A program made the position numbers and the translations under genes. From Mucilaginibacter sp. UR6-11 (GTDB taxonomy: Bacteria; Bacteroidota; Bacteroidia; Sphingobacteriales; Sphingobacteriaceae), in the NCBI RefSeq assembly GCF_020880695.1, contig NZ_JAJIWO010000006.1, positions 186,001 to 250,000 of the forward strand: a stretch of DNA of 64,000 nt, written 5' to 3'. Numbering within the stretch: the first letter of the stretch is position 1; the number at the start of each line of letters is the position of its first letter. The notes beneath the pieces were generated by a model that was given only the letters and a program-made list of their open reading frames with translations, did not search any database and was not told the DNA's origin. Below are positions 16,830 through 24,897 of this stretch, piece after piece.

Positions 16830-17768
16830 ATGAAAATAACAGTTGTTGGTGCCGGAGCTGTTGGCGCTACATGTGCGGATAACATCGCAAGAAAAGAATT
16901 AGCCGAAGAACTTATTTTGTTGGACATCCGCGAGGGCTTTGCCGAAGGTAAGGCGATCGATATGATGCAAACCTCTGCCCTGCTGGAGTTTGATACCAAA
17001 ATAAAAGGTGTTACCAATGATTACGCAGCTACTGCCGATTCGGAAGTTGTTATCATCACCTCGGGCCTGCCACGCAAACCGGGCATGACCCGCGAAGAGT
17101 TAATTGGTGTTAACGCCGGCATCGTAAAAAGCGTTACCGAGAATATCCTGAAACATTCGCCAAATACCATCATCATTGTGGTTTCAAACCCGATGGATAC
17201 CATGAACTATTTAACCCTTAAAACTTCAGGATTGCCTAAGAACCGGATCATCGGTATGGGTGGCGCTTTGGATTCGGCAAGGTTTAAATACTACCTGAGC
17301 CAGGAATTAGGCTGCTCGCCTGCTGACCTGAACGCGGTTGTTATTGGCGGACACGGTGATACCACCATGATCCCATTGATTAACCACGCTACCTGGAACA
17401 GCATCCCGGTAACACAATTTTTAAACCAGGAGCAGCAAGACAAAATAGTTAAAGCTACGATGGTTGGTGGTGCTACTTTAACCGGGTTGATCGGTACATC
17501 TGCCTGGTATGCGCCGGGTGCAGGCACTGCGTTTATGGTTGAGGCCATTGTGCGCGACCAGAAGAAGTTGATATCATGCGGTGTTGCCCTGGATGGCGAA
17601 TACGGTCAAAAAGACATCTCATTGGTTGTCCCTGTTATCCTGGGTAAAAACGGATGGGAGAAGATCGTCGACTTTAAATTAACGGCCGATGAGCAGGCGG
17701 GCTTTAACAAAAGTGCCGATGCCGTACGTGCCATGAACCAGGTACTGACCGACAGCAACCTGATTTAA
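16830..17768 (+). CDS. mdh: Malate dehydrogenase
   Basis: 312-residue NAD-dependent malate dehydrogenase of the LDH-like type, interconverting malate and oxaloacetate in the TCA cycle. It has the Rossmann motif VVGAGAVGATCADN, the loop GLPRKPGMTREEL with the arginine that favours malate over lactate, VSNPMDTMNYL, and the catalytic histidine in VIGGHGDTTM. Length and motifs are complete. It is transcribed alone and ends at a strong hairpin 15 bases past the stop. Confidence 0.96.
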   Translation: MKITVVGAGAVGATCADNIARKELAEELILLDIREGFAEGKAIDMMQTSALLEFDTKIKGVTNDYAATADSEVVIITSGLPRKPGMTREELIGVNAGIVKSVTENILKHSPNTIIIVVSNPMDTMNYLTLKTSGLPKNRIIGMGGALDSARFKYYLSQELGCSPADLNAVVIGGHGDTTMIPLINHATWNSIPVTQFLNQEQQDKIVKATMVGGATLTGLIGTSAWYAPGAGTAFMVEAIVRDQKKLISCGVALDGEYGQKDISLVVPVILGKNGWEKIVDFKLTADEQAGFNKSADAVRAMNQVLTDSNLI

Positions 17769-17782
17769 ATAATATAGTATAG

Positions 17783-17813
17783 AAAGGGCCTTCATTAACA
17801 ATGGAGGCCCTTT
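17783..17813. terminator. Hairpin terminator after mdh
   Basis: A 14-bp stem with one wobble pair and a 3-base loop: AAAGGGCCTTCATT, AAC, AATGGAGGCCCTTT, followed by T on the plus strand. It lies between convergent mdh and the 163-residue protein gene and can serve both. Confidence 0.85.
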
Positions 17814-17817
17814 TATA

Positions 17818-18309
17818 TTATAATCTTTTCAACCTTCGTTGCCGGCGGATCTCGTCCGGATCAATCTTGTAGGGCATAATCGCTATCTGGCTGATGTATG
17901 ATGCCGGCAGTCCCGCGTCGGTAGCCAGCTTTAGGATCTTATCATGATACCAGTCATAAGGCAGCAAATGGGTGGTTATGGCATGGGGCTGGGTTACAAA
18001 AACTTCGGCATGATAGATATTATCATTCAGATCAAAACACAATACCGGCTCCAGTTTTAAGGTGGAACTCCACAGCGGGTCATAAAAATTTGAACGTTCT
18101 TCGTCAAGCAGTTCAATTAAAACACCCCAGACTATCGCATCCGGATCAAAGGACCTTACCACATTGGCCTTCGCCGACTCGTCATCGCCTGCGCTGTTAA
18201 AAACAAAACTGTAGCCCGGTAATTTGGCAACACCCAGATTGCGCGCAGAGGGTACCGTCTTTACAAACTTCTCTACATTCATGTTGCCGGCGTAAGCAAA
18301 TAATATCAT
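17818..18309 (-). CDS. Gamma-glutamylcyclotransferase-like protein
   Basis: 163 residues starting MILFAYAGNMNVEKF, close to the FAYGSNM motif of the GGCT/ChaC-like superfamily, with PGYSFVFNSAG and WGVLIELLDEERSNFYDPL in the positions where the family has its barrel strands and catalytic acidic residue. GSNM has become AGNM. The C-terminal 45 residues end in a basic IRRQRRLKRL tail. The enzyme would act on a gamma-glutamyl compound; substrate unknown. It ends five bases from the shared terminator with mdh and starts at the edge of the accessory region. Confidence 0.7.
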   Translation of the reverse strand: MILFAYAGNMNVEKFVKTVPSARNLGVAKLPGYSFVFNSAGDDESAKANVVRSFDPDAIVWGVLIELLDEERSNFYDPLWSSTLKLEPVLCFDLNDNIYHAEVFVTQPHAITTHLLPYDWYHDKILKLATDAGLPASYISQIAIMPYKIDPDEIRRQRRLKRL

Positions 18310-18393
18310 AGGAACAATTATGGCTTATTAACTAAACGCATCCCGCTATGAAATGTTGTAATAAATTGAAGGGCGATGGCGCACTTTCAGGGT

Positions 18394-18597
18394 TAAGTGA
18401 TCCACTTAAAAATATGGATCACCTGAATCACTATTTTTATTTAACTAATTGAAAATTAATTAGTTAACAAAATTAGCGGATCACTTTGGATCAGTACAAA
18501 AACCTGACATAACTAACCTAAATAATTGAATAATAAATATTTATAGGTTTTTTAATATTTTACTGCAAACCCGGTGGATCACCTAAAAGTGGATCAT
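18394..18597. repeat. Cluster of GGATCAC-type short repeats
   Basis: GGATCAC occurs at 18416-18422, 18478-18484 and 18576-18582, inverted as GTGATCC at 18397-18403, with variants GGATCAG (18488-18494) and GGATCAT (18591-18597). Two copies sit in small palindromes: AAGTGATCCACTT at 18395-18407 and AGGTGATCCACC on the minus strand around 18573-18584. Six such heptamers in about 200 AT-rich bases is far above chance. Confidence 0.7.
18441..18467. repeat. AT-rich inverted repeat
   Basis: TTAACTAATT (18441-18450) and AATTAGTTAA (18458-18467) form a perfect 10-bp stem with a 7-base loop, in the middle of the GGATCAC cluster. It may be a protein-binding site or a weak hairpin. Confidence 0.6.
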
Positions 18598-18682
18598 ACC
18601 CAAGCATCTTAGGTATTGGTCGGTTTTATAAATATATTACTCAATTCTCACAGTTTTTCACAAAGCGCCGCGTGGCATGAAT

Positions 18683-19096
18683 TCAATCTTTAAGCTGATG
18701 CCGCATTAATTTATTATTAAAAAATTTGTTTACATACGGAATAGCAAAGCTGCACAGGCCGACACTGCCTAAATTAAAAAGGATAGATCTGGTATCTACA
18801 CCGGCCACTAAACAAAATGGTATCGCCCAGAGCGCATTCTCCAGGGCAAAACAAAATACCCCCCAGGATAACAGGGAATAATTGCGGTCTTTAAGTCTAG
18901 AGTAATATGCTGATAAAAAAATATTATAGGTAATAAATAAAAAACCAAATGACAATGCCAAACCCGTTTTAAAATAAAAAGTATCATACGGCGCTGGAAA
19001 TAGTTTATTCAGGTAATACAGTATTATCGAGCTGACAATTGTGAGTATCACCATAGTTATAATATAGCGGAGTACTTTTTTAAGTATCATTAGCAT
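18683..19096 (-). CDS. Small integral membrane protein, paralogue A
   Basis: 137 residues with four hydrophobic helices (about 8-28, 42-63, 78-99, 104-122) and no signal cleavage site. The family is unknown to me. It is clearly related to the protein at 21065-21499: shared patterns are FLFITY, YSL..GVFC, IP..LV.G.D and GL.CF.IPY followed by NKL. The ATG at 19096 is preceded by codons for QNW, matching the SNW before the internal Met of the other copy, which hints that this copy lost an N-terminal segment; a TGA blocks further extension. The function cannot be assigned. Confidence 0.65.
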   Translation of the reverse strand: MLMILKKVLRYIITMVILTIVSSIILYYLNKLFPAPYDTFYFKTGLALSFGFLFITYNIFLSAYYSRLKDRNYSLLSWGVFCFALENALWAIPFCLVAGVDTRSILFNLGSVGLCSFAIPYVNKFFNNKLMRHQLKD

Positions 19097-19513
19097 CCAA
19101 TTTTGTATTTTAATTCGTCAGGGCTTAGTGCCATTAAGAAAGTCTTGCAAGGGAATCACCTTTAGTGCTTCTTATTCTTCTTTACCGGACCCGGCGTAAT
19201 AAAATAATCAATGATAACCTTGCTTTTTACCGGCGAAGTCAACGCAACCTGATGAAGAATATATTGACCTTTTACAGGTTCGATAAAAAAGAACACATCA
19301 GAGCCGATTTTAGCCTCAGTTGCTTTTTCGCTTTGGATATCAACTCAGCCAGTGTTATTAAATTCATAGAATTGATATCTTTCGATAACAATGAACCATG
19401 GTTATCGGTTCTGTGAATGAATATCGGATTGGTGTCGTATTTAAGACATAGGCACAGGATAATATAGAATTTTAAATGGCAATAACATACAATCTTACAC
19501 TGGCTATAAATTT
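19097..19513. other. Gene debris between two accessory genes
   Basis: 417 bases without an intact gene. The only coding-like trace is the remnant at 19162-19341 on the minus strand. The remainder is AT-rich with no repeat or promoter I can support. Confidence 0.5.
19162..19341 (-). pseudogene. Possible C-terminal remnant of an unknown gene
   Basis: On the minus strand a frame ending at the TAA 19162-19164 reads KIGSDVFFFIEPVKGQYIL, then ALTSPVKSKVIIDYFITPG and a lysine-rich tail. The composition is natural for a Bacteroidota protein C-terminus, but an in-frame TGA lies just upstream and no start exists. I do not recognise the parent family. It could be chance, and an overlapping plus-strand frame exists, though that one has poor composition. 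Confidence 0.3.
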
Positions 19514-20392
19514 CTAATTATGGTTATCATTAAGGAGATATTTATTATAAATATTATTCTGTTGTGCATTATAAATAAGCTGGCCTTTAAAATGATATGT
19601 GCGCATAGATTTATTTATCAGGTCTTGATATTTTATAACTGCATCTACATATATGGTTACAAGTCCTTTTCGAAACTTGCTTTGAATATCATCTGGAACA
19701 TCATAATCCCAAATCCATGCAGTATTAACACCCATTTCTTTAATCAATTGATCGTTAGTGTCGATGATATTATTAATAATCTTTTTAATAACAACATTTT
19801 TTTCATTTTTAATAATGAGATAGCATTTGTTTTCAGTTGTTTTTATTGGGATTTGAGATATGTTAATTATTGCTATATCAACCCTTGTAGGATTTGTCAA
19901 CATGGATACATTATTTACCTTGAGTTGAATAAAGGGTGTATTTATTGCCTTAAACTCCTTTTGAGACTCTTTAAATTCTGCTATTTGAGCATCTATTCCA
20001 GATTTTTGTTTATTTATGAAAAGTGTATCTCTACCAAGTTTAACGGCATCGGAAATAGAATCGATACTGTCCTTTTTGATTTGATGTGCCAATGCCTTAG
20101 ACGTAGTGTCATTAGCTTTTTTTGTTTCAACAAACAATCTATAGGTAAACCAAAACACAAATATGCTTACAACAAGTGCGCCAAGGGCTATTTTTTCAGT
20201 TTTTGTCCACTTCTTATCCTCTACAATATTGACGTTCGCATTTACGGTTTTAATACTATCGGGGTCGCTTTTTGTATGCTTGCAGTCTATATGATTTGGC
20301 AAATCCTTTCCCTTATTGGCAGGATCAAAATTTCTCCTATATCTTATGTAATGAGGCTGATTGTTTTGGCGGTTTCTATATGGGCGATTCAT
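19514..20392 (-). CDS. Single-TM protein with coiled coil, unknown function
   Basis: 292 residues. Residues 1-63 are polar and basic, 67-88 form a transmembrane helix (IALGALVVSIFVFWFTYRLF), 90-140 are charged and heptad-like, and 145-285 form a soluble beta-rich domain beginning NTPFIQLKVNNVSMLTNPT and ending in YHFKGQLIYNAQ. No signal peptide; the C-terminal domain probably faces the periplasm or cytoplasm depending on insertion. Similar one-TM proteins occur widely in Bacteroidota accessory regions, but I know of no assigned function. A long overlapping plus-strand frame has biased composition and is rejected. AT content is higher than in neighbouring core genes. Confidence 0.65.
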   Translation of the reverse strand: MNRPYRNRQNNQPHYIRYRRNFDPANKGKDLPNHIDCKHTKSDPDSIKTVNANVNIVEDKKWTKTEKIALGALVVSIFVFWFTYRLFVETKKANDTTSKALAHQIKKDSIDSISDAVKLGRDTLFINKQKSGIDAQIAEFKESQKEFKAINTPFIQLKVNNVSMLTNPTRVDIAIINISQIPIKTTENKCYLIIKNEKNVVIKKIINNIIDTNDQLIKEMGVNTAWIWDYDVPDDIQSKFRKGLVTIYVDAVIKYQDLINKSMRTYHFKGQLIYNAQQNNIYNKYLLNDNHN

Positions 20393-20444
20393 TATTGTGT
20401 CATAAGGTCACTATAAATATATAACCTTATAAACATAATGCAAA

Positions 20445-20591
20445 CTACTTCTCTTTTTCAGGTGGTGGTAAATCGTCTTTCTTAGGCGGTTTAGTATTTA
20501 CAAATGCAATAAACTCCTGTTAAATTCAGCAAGTGTAACAGGTTCCGGCTCGGGTTTTACAGCCCTTTTTTACATATTTCCTTTTACTCAT
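20445..20591 (-). pseudogene. Frameshifted small partner ORF of the IS1595-type element
   Basis: The ATG (20591-20589) overlaps the transposase TGA as ATGA, so it was translationally coupled. The minus strand reads MSKRKYVKKG, shifts to AVKPEPEPVTLAEFN, then shifts again to EFIAFVNTKPPKKDD and LPPPEKEK before TAG at 20445. At least two frameshifts are needed to join a product of about 47 residues. The Lys/Pro-rich character and position fit a small passenger ORF of the element; its function is unknown. Confidence 0.55.
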
Positions 20592-21063
20592 TTTACTAAC
20601 TCCTTATAGGTTAAACGACAAGTCATATTTGATAGTACATAATCAAATCTTGATGAAGTTGTAAAGGTACGAGTATTGTAACGCAAAGCATACTCATTTA
20701 CATAAGCTTGTAAATGCTCTCTGCTTACCCAGTGATAAATGCCGTCAACACCTCTTTTAAGGTGGCTCCAAAAGTTCTCTATTCCGTTAGTATGAAATAT
20801 GCCGTTTACATACTCTTTGGCACTATGAACAACGCGGCCGTGACTAAAGTGATTGCTTAATTTGTTGTAAACCCTGTATTCGTCGGTAACTACTATGCTG
20901 TCTTTTTCTATCGCTGATATCAATAGGGGATAAACTATTTCGGATGAAACGTTTTCTACAACATGTGCTTTTACCGTACCAGTTGCGCGGTCTTTCATTC
21001 CTAATACTGGAGCCTTAGTCTCGTTATTACGGCCTCTTTTACTGTTTCTTTTAGAAGCGTCAT
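20588..21063 (-). pseudogene. IS1595-family (ISXO2-like) transposase, 3' fragment
   Basis: About 157 codons of the C-terminal catalytic part are open, from a junction next to the membrane-protein stop codon (about 21063) to the TGA at 20588. Visible motifs are GRNNETKAPVLGMKDR, VVTDEYRVYNKLS with the second catalytic Asp, and FHTNGIENFWSHLKRGVDG with the conserved Asn/Glu-type region. The N-terminal zinc-binding part and the VDET motif carrying the first catalytic Asp are missing; full enzymes have roughly 300 residues. The ATG at 20998 is an internal Met. The copy cannot be active. Confidence 0.85.
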
Positions 21064-21064
21064 G

Positions 21065-21499
21065 CTAATTTAGTTTGTTATATAAATAATTATCCAGGTA
21101 CGGAATACAAAAGCAAAACAACCCTATTGCGATCATTTGGGTAATGAATGTTGGAAGATCAATTCCAACCAATGAAACAGGTATCAGAAATAAAATTATT
21201 TGCAGTATTAAACAAAATACCCCCCGAACAAACAGGCTGTACTTTTTAAGCACATTATTCAGCAGCAAATAACAACCGTAAGTTATAAATATAAACAAAA
21301 AGGAAATTTCAAAATAAGTGCAGGCCGACTGCCTGTACAACGGATCATCAAAAAATAAATTTGCTACATACAAGACAGAGCCGCTTAACACGCCCAAAAG
21401 CGCTAAGGTGCTGAAGTATTTAATTAAATTATTTTCTTTTATCATCCAATTGGAAATAACGAAGACTAACAAAGTTATAAAACTTCGGAAGCCTGACAT
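21065..21499 (-). CDS. Small integral membrane protein, paralogue B
   Basis: 144 residues from an ATG one base after the stop of the upstream oxidoreductase. By comparison with paralogue A, the Met at codon 19 (21445), preceded by the same AATTGG bases, may be the older start and would give 126 residues. Four hydrophobic helices follow. Shared pattern with paralogue A: FLFITY, YSLF.RGVFC, IPVSLVGIDL, GLFCFCIPYLDNYL, NKL. The frame ends at NKLN directly against the transposase fragment, so the last few residues may have been replaced by the insertion. Function unknown; topology is all that can be stated. Confidence 0.65.
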   Translation of the reverse strand: MSGFRSFITLLVFVISNWMIKENNLIKYFSTLALLGVLSGSVLYVANLFFDDPLYRQSACTYFEISFLFIFITYGCYLLLNNVLKKYSLFVRGVFCLILQIILFLIPVSLVGIDLPTFITQMIAIGLFCFCIPYLDNYLYNKLN

Positions 21500-21500
21500 G

Positions 21501-22619
21501 CTACGAGCTCAGCTCTAATTTCTTCCCCGTTTTTACTGCCGAGTATATCGCTTCAATAATCTTCAGGTCCTTTACCGCTTCATTACCATCAACCGCTACC
21601 GGTGGCTGCTTGCCGTTAAAAATAATATCAGAAAATTCATCCATCTGCACCGTTTGGTGAGTGGTAACCGGCTGATTCAACTCGCCTTTATGCGTGCGTC
21701 CTTTTATAGGGCCGTAATTGGTAGACGGCTGCATTTCGGCCCAGCCTTTTTCGCCGTTCAGGAAAAACTTGTCCAGGTTATTTTGATTATAGGTTGATAA
21801 GCAGGATGCAGTCGCCCCGCTTGGAAAACCGAACTGGAACTGGATGGTCTCGTCAACCCCTTCTTTAAACTTTACCGGGTCGGTTTTGGTTTCCTGGGCG
21901 GTTACCCACAGTGGTTCCTCGCCGGTCATATACCGCGAGCCGTTGATGGCGTAAATCCCGATATCCATCAATGATCCGCCGCCGGACAGCTGTTTATTTA
22001 GCCGCCATTGCTTCGGGTCGCCTATTTTAAACCCGCACAGCCCCTGGAAAAACAGGATCTTTCCAAACTCGCCGGCTTTGCGCATACGGATCACTTCGAG
22101 CGTTTTGGGTTCAAAATGCATCCGGTAGCCTACTAACAGTTTTACGCCGGCCCGCTGGCAAAAGTCAACCATCTCCTGGCCCTGTTTAGGGTTTAAAGCC
22201 ATCGGCTTTTCACAGATCACGTGCTTGCCCGCCTTTGCTGCACGGATTACATGGTCATGATGTAAACCATTGGGTGTTATTACATAAACCGCGTCGATAT
22301 CCGGGTTATTCTTTATCTCGTCAAAATTATCATAGTTATAACAATTTTTAGCCGGGATATCATAACTACCCCGCCAATTTTCAATTTTTTGAGGCGAGCC
22401 GCTAACTAAGCCGACAAGCTTTGCTTTGGTGCAATACTGCATAGCGGCCCCGACACGTGTCCCGTAACTGCCAAGCCCCATAATGGCCACACGTAATACC
22501 GGCCCGGCATAGGGTTGATGAACGGTGTTTTTATCATCGGCCCAGGTACTAACCGCGGCCAGTTGCAGGGCGACAGCCGAAGCGCCCAGTTTTTGCAAAA
22601 AATTACGACGTGAGTTCAT
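21501..22619 (-). CDS. Secreted Gfo/Idh/MocA family oxidoreductase
   Basis: 372 residues from the ATG at 22619; an in-frame TTG three codons upstream is not needed. The N-terminus SRRNFLQKLGASAVALQ is a twin-arginine signal, so the protein should be exported folded with its cofactor. The dinucleotide-binding motif MGLGSYGTRVG, the YVITPNGLHHDHVIRA segment and CEKPMALN with the catalytic-region lysine are intact, followed by GGGSLMDIGIYAINGSRY. The family oxidises or reduces sugars with NADP tightly bound, as in glucose-fructose oxidoreductase. The substrate is unknown. Confidence 0.88.
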   Translation of the reverse strand: MNSRRNFLQKLGASAVALQLAAVSTWADDKNTVHQPYAGPVLRVAIMGLGSYGTRVGAAMQYCTKAKLVGLVSGSPQKIENWRGSYDIPAKNCYNYDNFDEIKNNPDIDAVYVITPNGLHHDHVIRAAKAGKHVICEKPMALNPKQGQEMVDFCQRAGVKLLVGYRMHFEPKTLEVIRMRKAGEFGKILFFQGLCGFKIGDPKQWRLNKQLSGGGSLMDIGIYAINGSRYMTGEEPLWVTAQETKTDPVKFKEGVDETIQFQFGFPSGATASCLSTYNQNNLDKFFLNGEKGWAEMQPSTNYGPIKGRTHKGELNQPVTTHQTVQMDEFSDIIFNGKQPPVAVDGNEAVKDLKIIEAIYSAVKTGKKLELSS

Positions 22620-22686
22620 AATTGACAACTGTTTTTTTATTAAAATTAATCATTTAAGCCAATAAGCATTCATCAAAGGCCCTAAA

Positions 22687-22718
22687 TTTGTTATTGCCGC
22701 CAACAACCTATATATTTA
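22687..22718 (+). promoter_or_regulatory. Probable promoter of the M13 peptidase gene
   Basis: TTTG at 22687-22690, a 20-base spacer and TATATTTA at 22711-22718, one mismatch from TAnnTTTG. The ATG follows 23 bases after the -7 box. Confidence 0.5.
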
Positions 22719-22741
22719 TTTTTACGATTAACTGATCTGAA

Positions 22742-24796
22742 ATGAAAAAAACAACAACTGCAAAAACATGGGTAATGATCCTTATGGGGATGTCGCTGCT
22801 TTACGCGTGTAAAAACAAGCAAACCGCCGACAACCCGGCTAACGACCCCGTTAGTACAGACAGGGATACGACCGTAAAACCCGGCGACGACTTTTTTAAA
22901 TATGCCAATGGCGGCTGGTTAAAAAAGAACCCTATCCCGGCCGCCTATTCATCCTGGGGTATTAACCGGGTAGTGCAGGAAGAGCTGCGCGACCGGTTAA
23001 AGAAAATAAACGAAGATGCGTTAAAAGCAAATGCTGCAAAAGGTACCAATACACAAAAGATAGGCGATTTTTACTACAGCGGCCTGGATACCGTTACGAT
23101 AGAAAAGCAGGGATTAGCAGCCTTAAAAACCGAACTGGACAAGATCGATCAGCTTAACAGCATCCCTCAACTGCTTGACGAGTTTGCCCACCTGCAAACC
23201 ATCGGCATAACCACCCCAATTGGCGCTTATGTTGGTCAGGATGCAAAAAACAGTTCTAAAATGGTATTGCAGCTATGGCAAAGCGGCATCGGCTTACCAA
23301 ACCGTGACTACTATTTTAATAAAGATCAGCACAGCATTGACCTGCGGACGGACTATCAGCAAAAACATTTACCGGCGGTATTTAAACTTGCAGGTTTGAA
23401 CCCGGGCGCGGCCACCCAGGCCACCAAAAAGGTGTACGCGTTAGAGACCTTCCTGGCAGACAGCTCCCGTAAATTACAGGACCTGCGCGACCCTTATAAG
23501 AACTATCATAAAATGACCGTTGCCGCATTAAATAAGCTGGCCCCGGATATCAACTGGAAATCTTTATTTGAAAAAATGGACTATAATAACGTAGATACCG
23601 TTATTGTTGGCCAGCCCGAATATTACCGGGCAGTGAACAAGGCCCTTAAAACCTATCCTATTAACGACTGGAAAGCCTATCTGCGTAAAAACCTTATATC
23701 AGAACTGAGCCCTTATTTGAGCGATGCGTTTAATGATGAGAATTTCCGTTTTTACGGTACGGTGATAACCGGCCGCAAGGCACAACTGCCCAGGTGGAAA
23801 CGGGTGCTTGATGTAGAGAACGGTGTAATGGGCGAGGTACTGGGACAGCTGTTTGTAAAAGAATATTTTTCGGAAACCGAAAAGAAACGCTACAAGGACC
23901 TGGTTGAAGCCGTCCGCACCAGCTTTAAGGAGCATATTGAAAAGCTGGACTGGATGAGCCAGCCCACCAAGCAAAAGGCTTATGATAAACTTGCCCGGGT
24001 TATGCCCAAAGTTGGTTATCCGGATAAATGGAAAGATTTTTCATCATTAACGGTCAGCCGGGATTCATACGTGGGCAACATTATAAACGCCAACAACTTC
24101 TGGCATCGCTTTAACGCTAAAAAACTGGGCAAACCGGTCGACCGTACCGAATGGGATATGACACCGCAAACCTACAATGCTTATTATAACCCCTCAAACA
24201 ACGAGATTGTATTACCGGCGGCTATGTTTATCATCCCCGGCATAAAGGACGAGAATGTAGATGATGCGGTGGTTTACGGTTATGTAGCTGCATCAACCAT
24301 AGGCCATGAAATAACCCATGGCTTTGACGACCAGGGGCGGCAGTTTGATGCAGACGGAAATTTAAAAAGCTGGTGGACGGCCGAAGACTCGGTAAAATTC
24401 ACCAGGCGTGCGCAGATGCTGATAGACCAGTTTAACGGTTACAGTATTTACGGCCTGCATGTAAATGGCAAAGCCTCGCAGGGCGAGAACATTGCCGATT
24501 TGGGTGGCATCGTTATCGCGCTTGATGCTTTTAAGAAAACCGATCAGTATAAAGCAGGCAAAACTATCAATGGGCTGACACCAACACAGCGGTTCTTCCT
24601 GGGCTATTCGCTGGGCTGGCTGATACAGGACACTAAAGAATCCCTTTCAAGCCAGATATTAACCAATGAACACTCGCCCGCCTTTATGAGGGTGAACGGT
24701 CCATTTACCGATGTCCCCGAATTTTATGAGGCCTTTAAGATCAAAAAAGGCGATAAGATGTGGCTTGATCCGGCAAAAAGGGTAAAGATCTGGTAG
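22742..24796 (+). CDS. M13 family metallopeptidase lipoprotein (neprilysin/PepO-like)
   Basis: 684 residues. A lipoprotein signal ends in LLYAC at about 22, so it is anchored in the outer or inner membrane facing the periplasm. It has the M13 N-terminal helical domain starting with DDFFKYANGGWLKKNPIP, the zinc site IGHEITHGFDDQG (HExxH) and the third ligand in ENIADLGG, plus the C-terminal SPAFMRVNGP and final W residue typical of the family. It degrades oligopeptides. A perfect 20-bp terminator hairpin lies downstream. Confidence 0.94.
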   Translation: MKKTTTAKTWVMILMGMSLLYACKNKQTADNPANDPVSTDRDTTVKPGDDFFKYANGGWLKKNPIPAAYSSWGINRVVQEELRDRLKKINEDALKANAAKGTNTQKIGDFYYSGLDTVTIEKQGLAALKTELDKIDQLNSIPQLLDEFAHLQTIGITTPIGAYVGQDAKNSSKMVLQLWQSGIGLPNRDYYFNKDQHSIDLRTDYQQKHLPAVFKLAGLNPGAATQATKKVYALETFLADSSRKLQDLRDPYKNYHKMTVAALNKLAPDINWKSLFEKMDYNNVDTVIVGQPEYYRAVNKALKTYPINDWKAYLRKNLISELSPYLSDAFNDENFRFYGTVITGRKAQLPRWKRVLDVENGVMGEVLGQLFVKEYFSETEKKRYKDLVEAVRTSFKEHIEKLDWMSQPTKQKAYDKLARVMPKVGYPDKWKDFSSLTVSRDSYVGNIINANNFWHRFNAKKLGKPVDRTEWDMTPQTYNAYYNPSNNEIVLPAAMFIIPGIKDENVDDAVVYGYVAASTIGHEITHGFDDQGRQFDADGNLKSWWTAEDSVKFTRRAQMLIDQFNGYSIYGLHVNGKASQGENIADLGGIVIALDAFKKTDQYKAGKTINGLTPTQRFFLGYSLGWLIQDTKESLSSQILTNEHSPAFMRVNGPFTDVPEFYEAFKIKKGDKMWLDPAKRVKIW

Positions 24797-24834
24797 CTTA
24801 CCGTTTGATTGCGGCAGCTTAAGCCACCATTAAT

Positions 24835-24881
24835 ATTATCAGCAAAAAAGCCAACGCAGGATTGGCTTTTTTGCTGATAAT
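24835..24881. terminator. 20-bp perfect hairpin terminator
   Basis: ATTATCAGCAAAAAAGCCAA and its exact reverse complement enclose a 7-base loop (CGCAGGA). It contains T runs in both directions and lies between convergent M13 and M1 peptidase genes, so it should stop transcription from both sides. Confidence 0.85.
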
Positions 24882-24897
24882 TAATACCGTTTACGGT

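Larger units (their letters stand above)
18310..18682. other. Gene-free region with clustered GGATCAC repeats
   Basis: 373 bases with no gene. It contains six GGATCAN heptamers in both orientations between 18397 and 18597 and an AT-rich 10-bp inverted repeat, both listed separately. It marks the border between the metabolic block and the AT-rich accessory island. Confidence 0.6.

Noticed and set aside
18310..18682. CRISPR-like array suggested by the repeated GGATCAC motifs
   Set aside because: The repeats are only 7 bases long, irregularly spaced and in both orientations. There are no equal spacers and no cas genes.
19165..19416. Plus-strand frame of 83 codons in the gap between the accessory genes
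   Set aside because: Poor composition and no ribosome-binding or promoter signal; the opposite strand carries a more protein-like remnant.
19520..20416. Long plus-strand open frame of 298 codons overlapping the one-TM protein
   Set aside because: Its translation is dominated by Ile, Cys, Tyr and Phe without domain character. The minus-strand frame has a natural composition with a TM helix and coiled coil.
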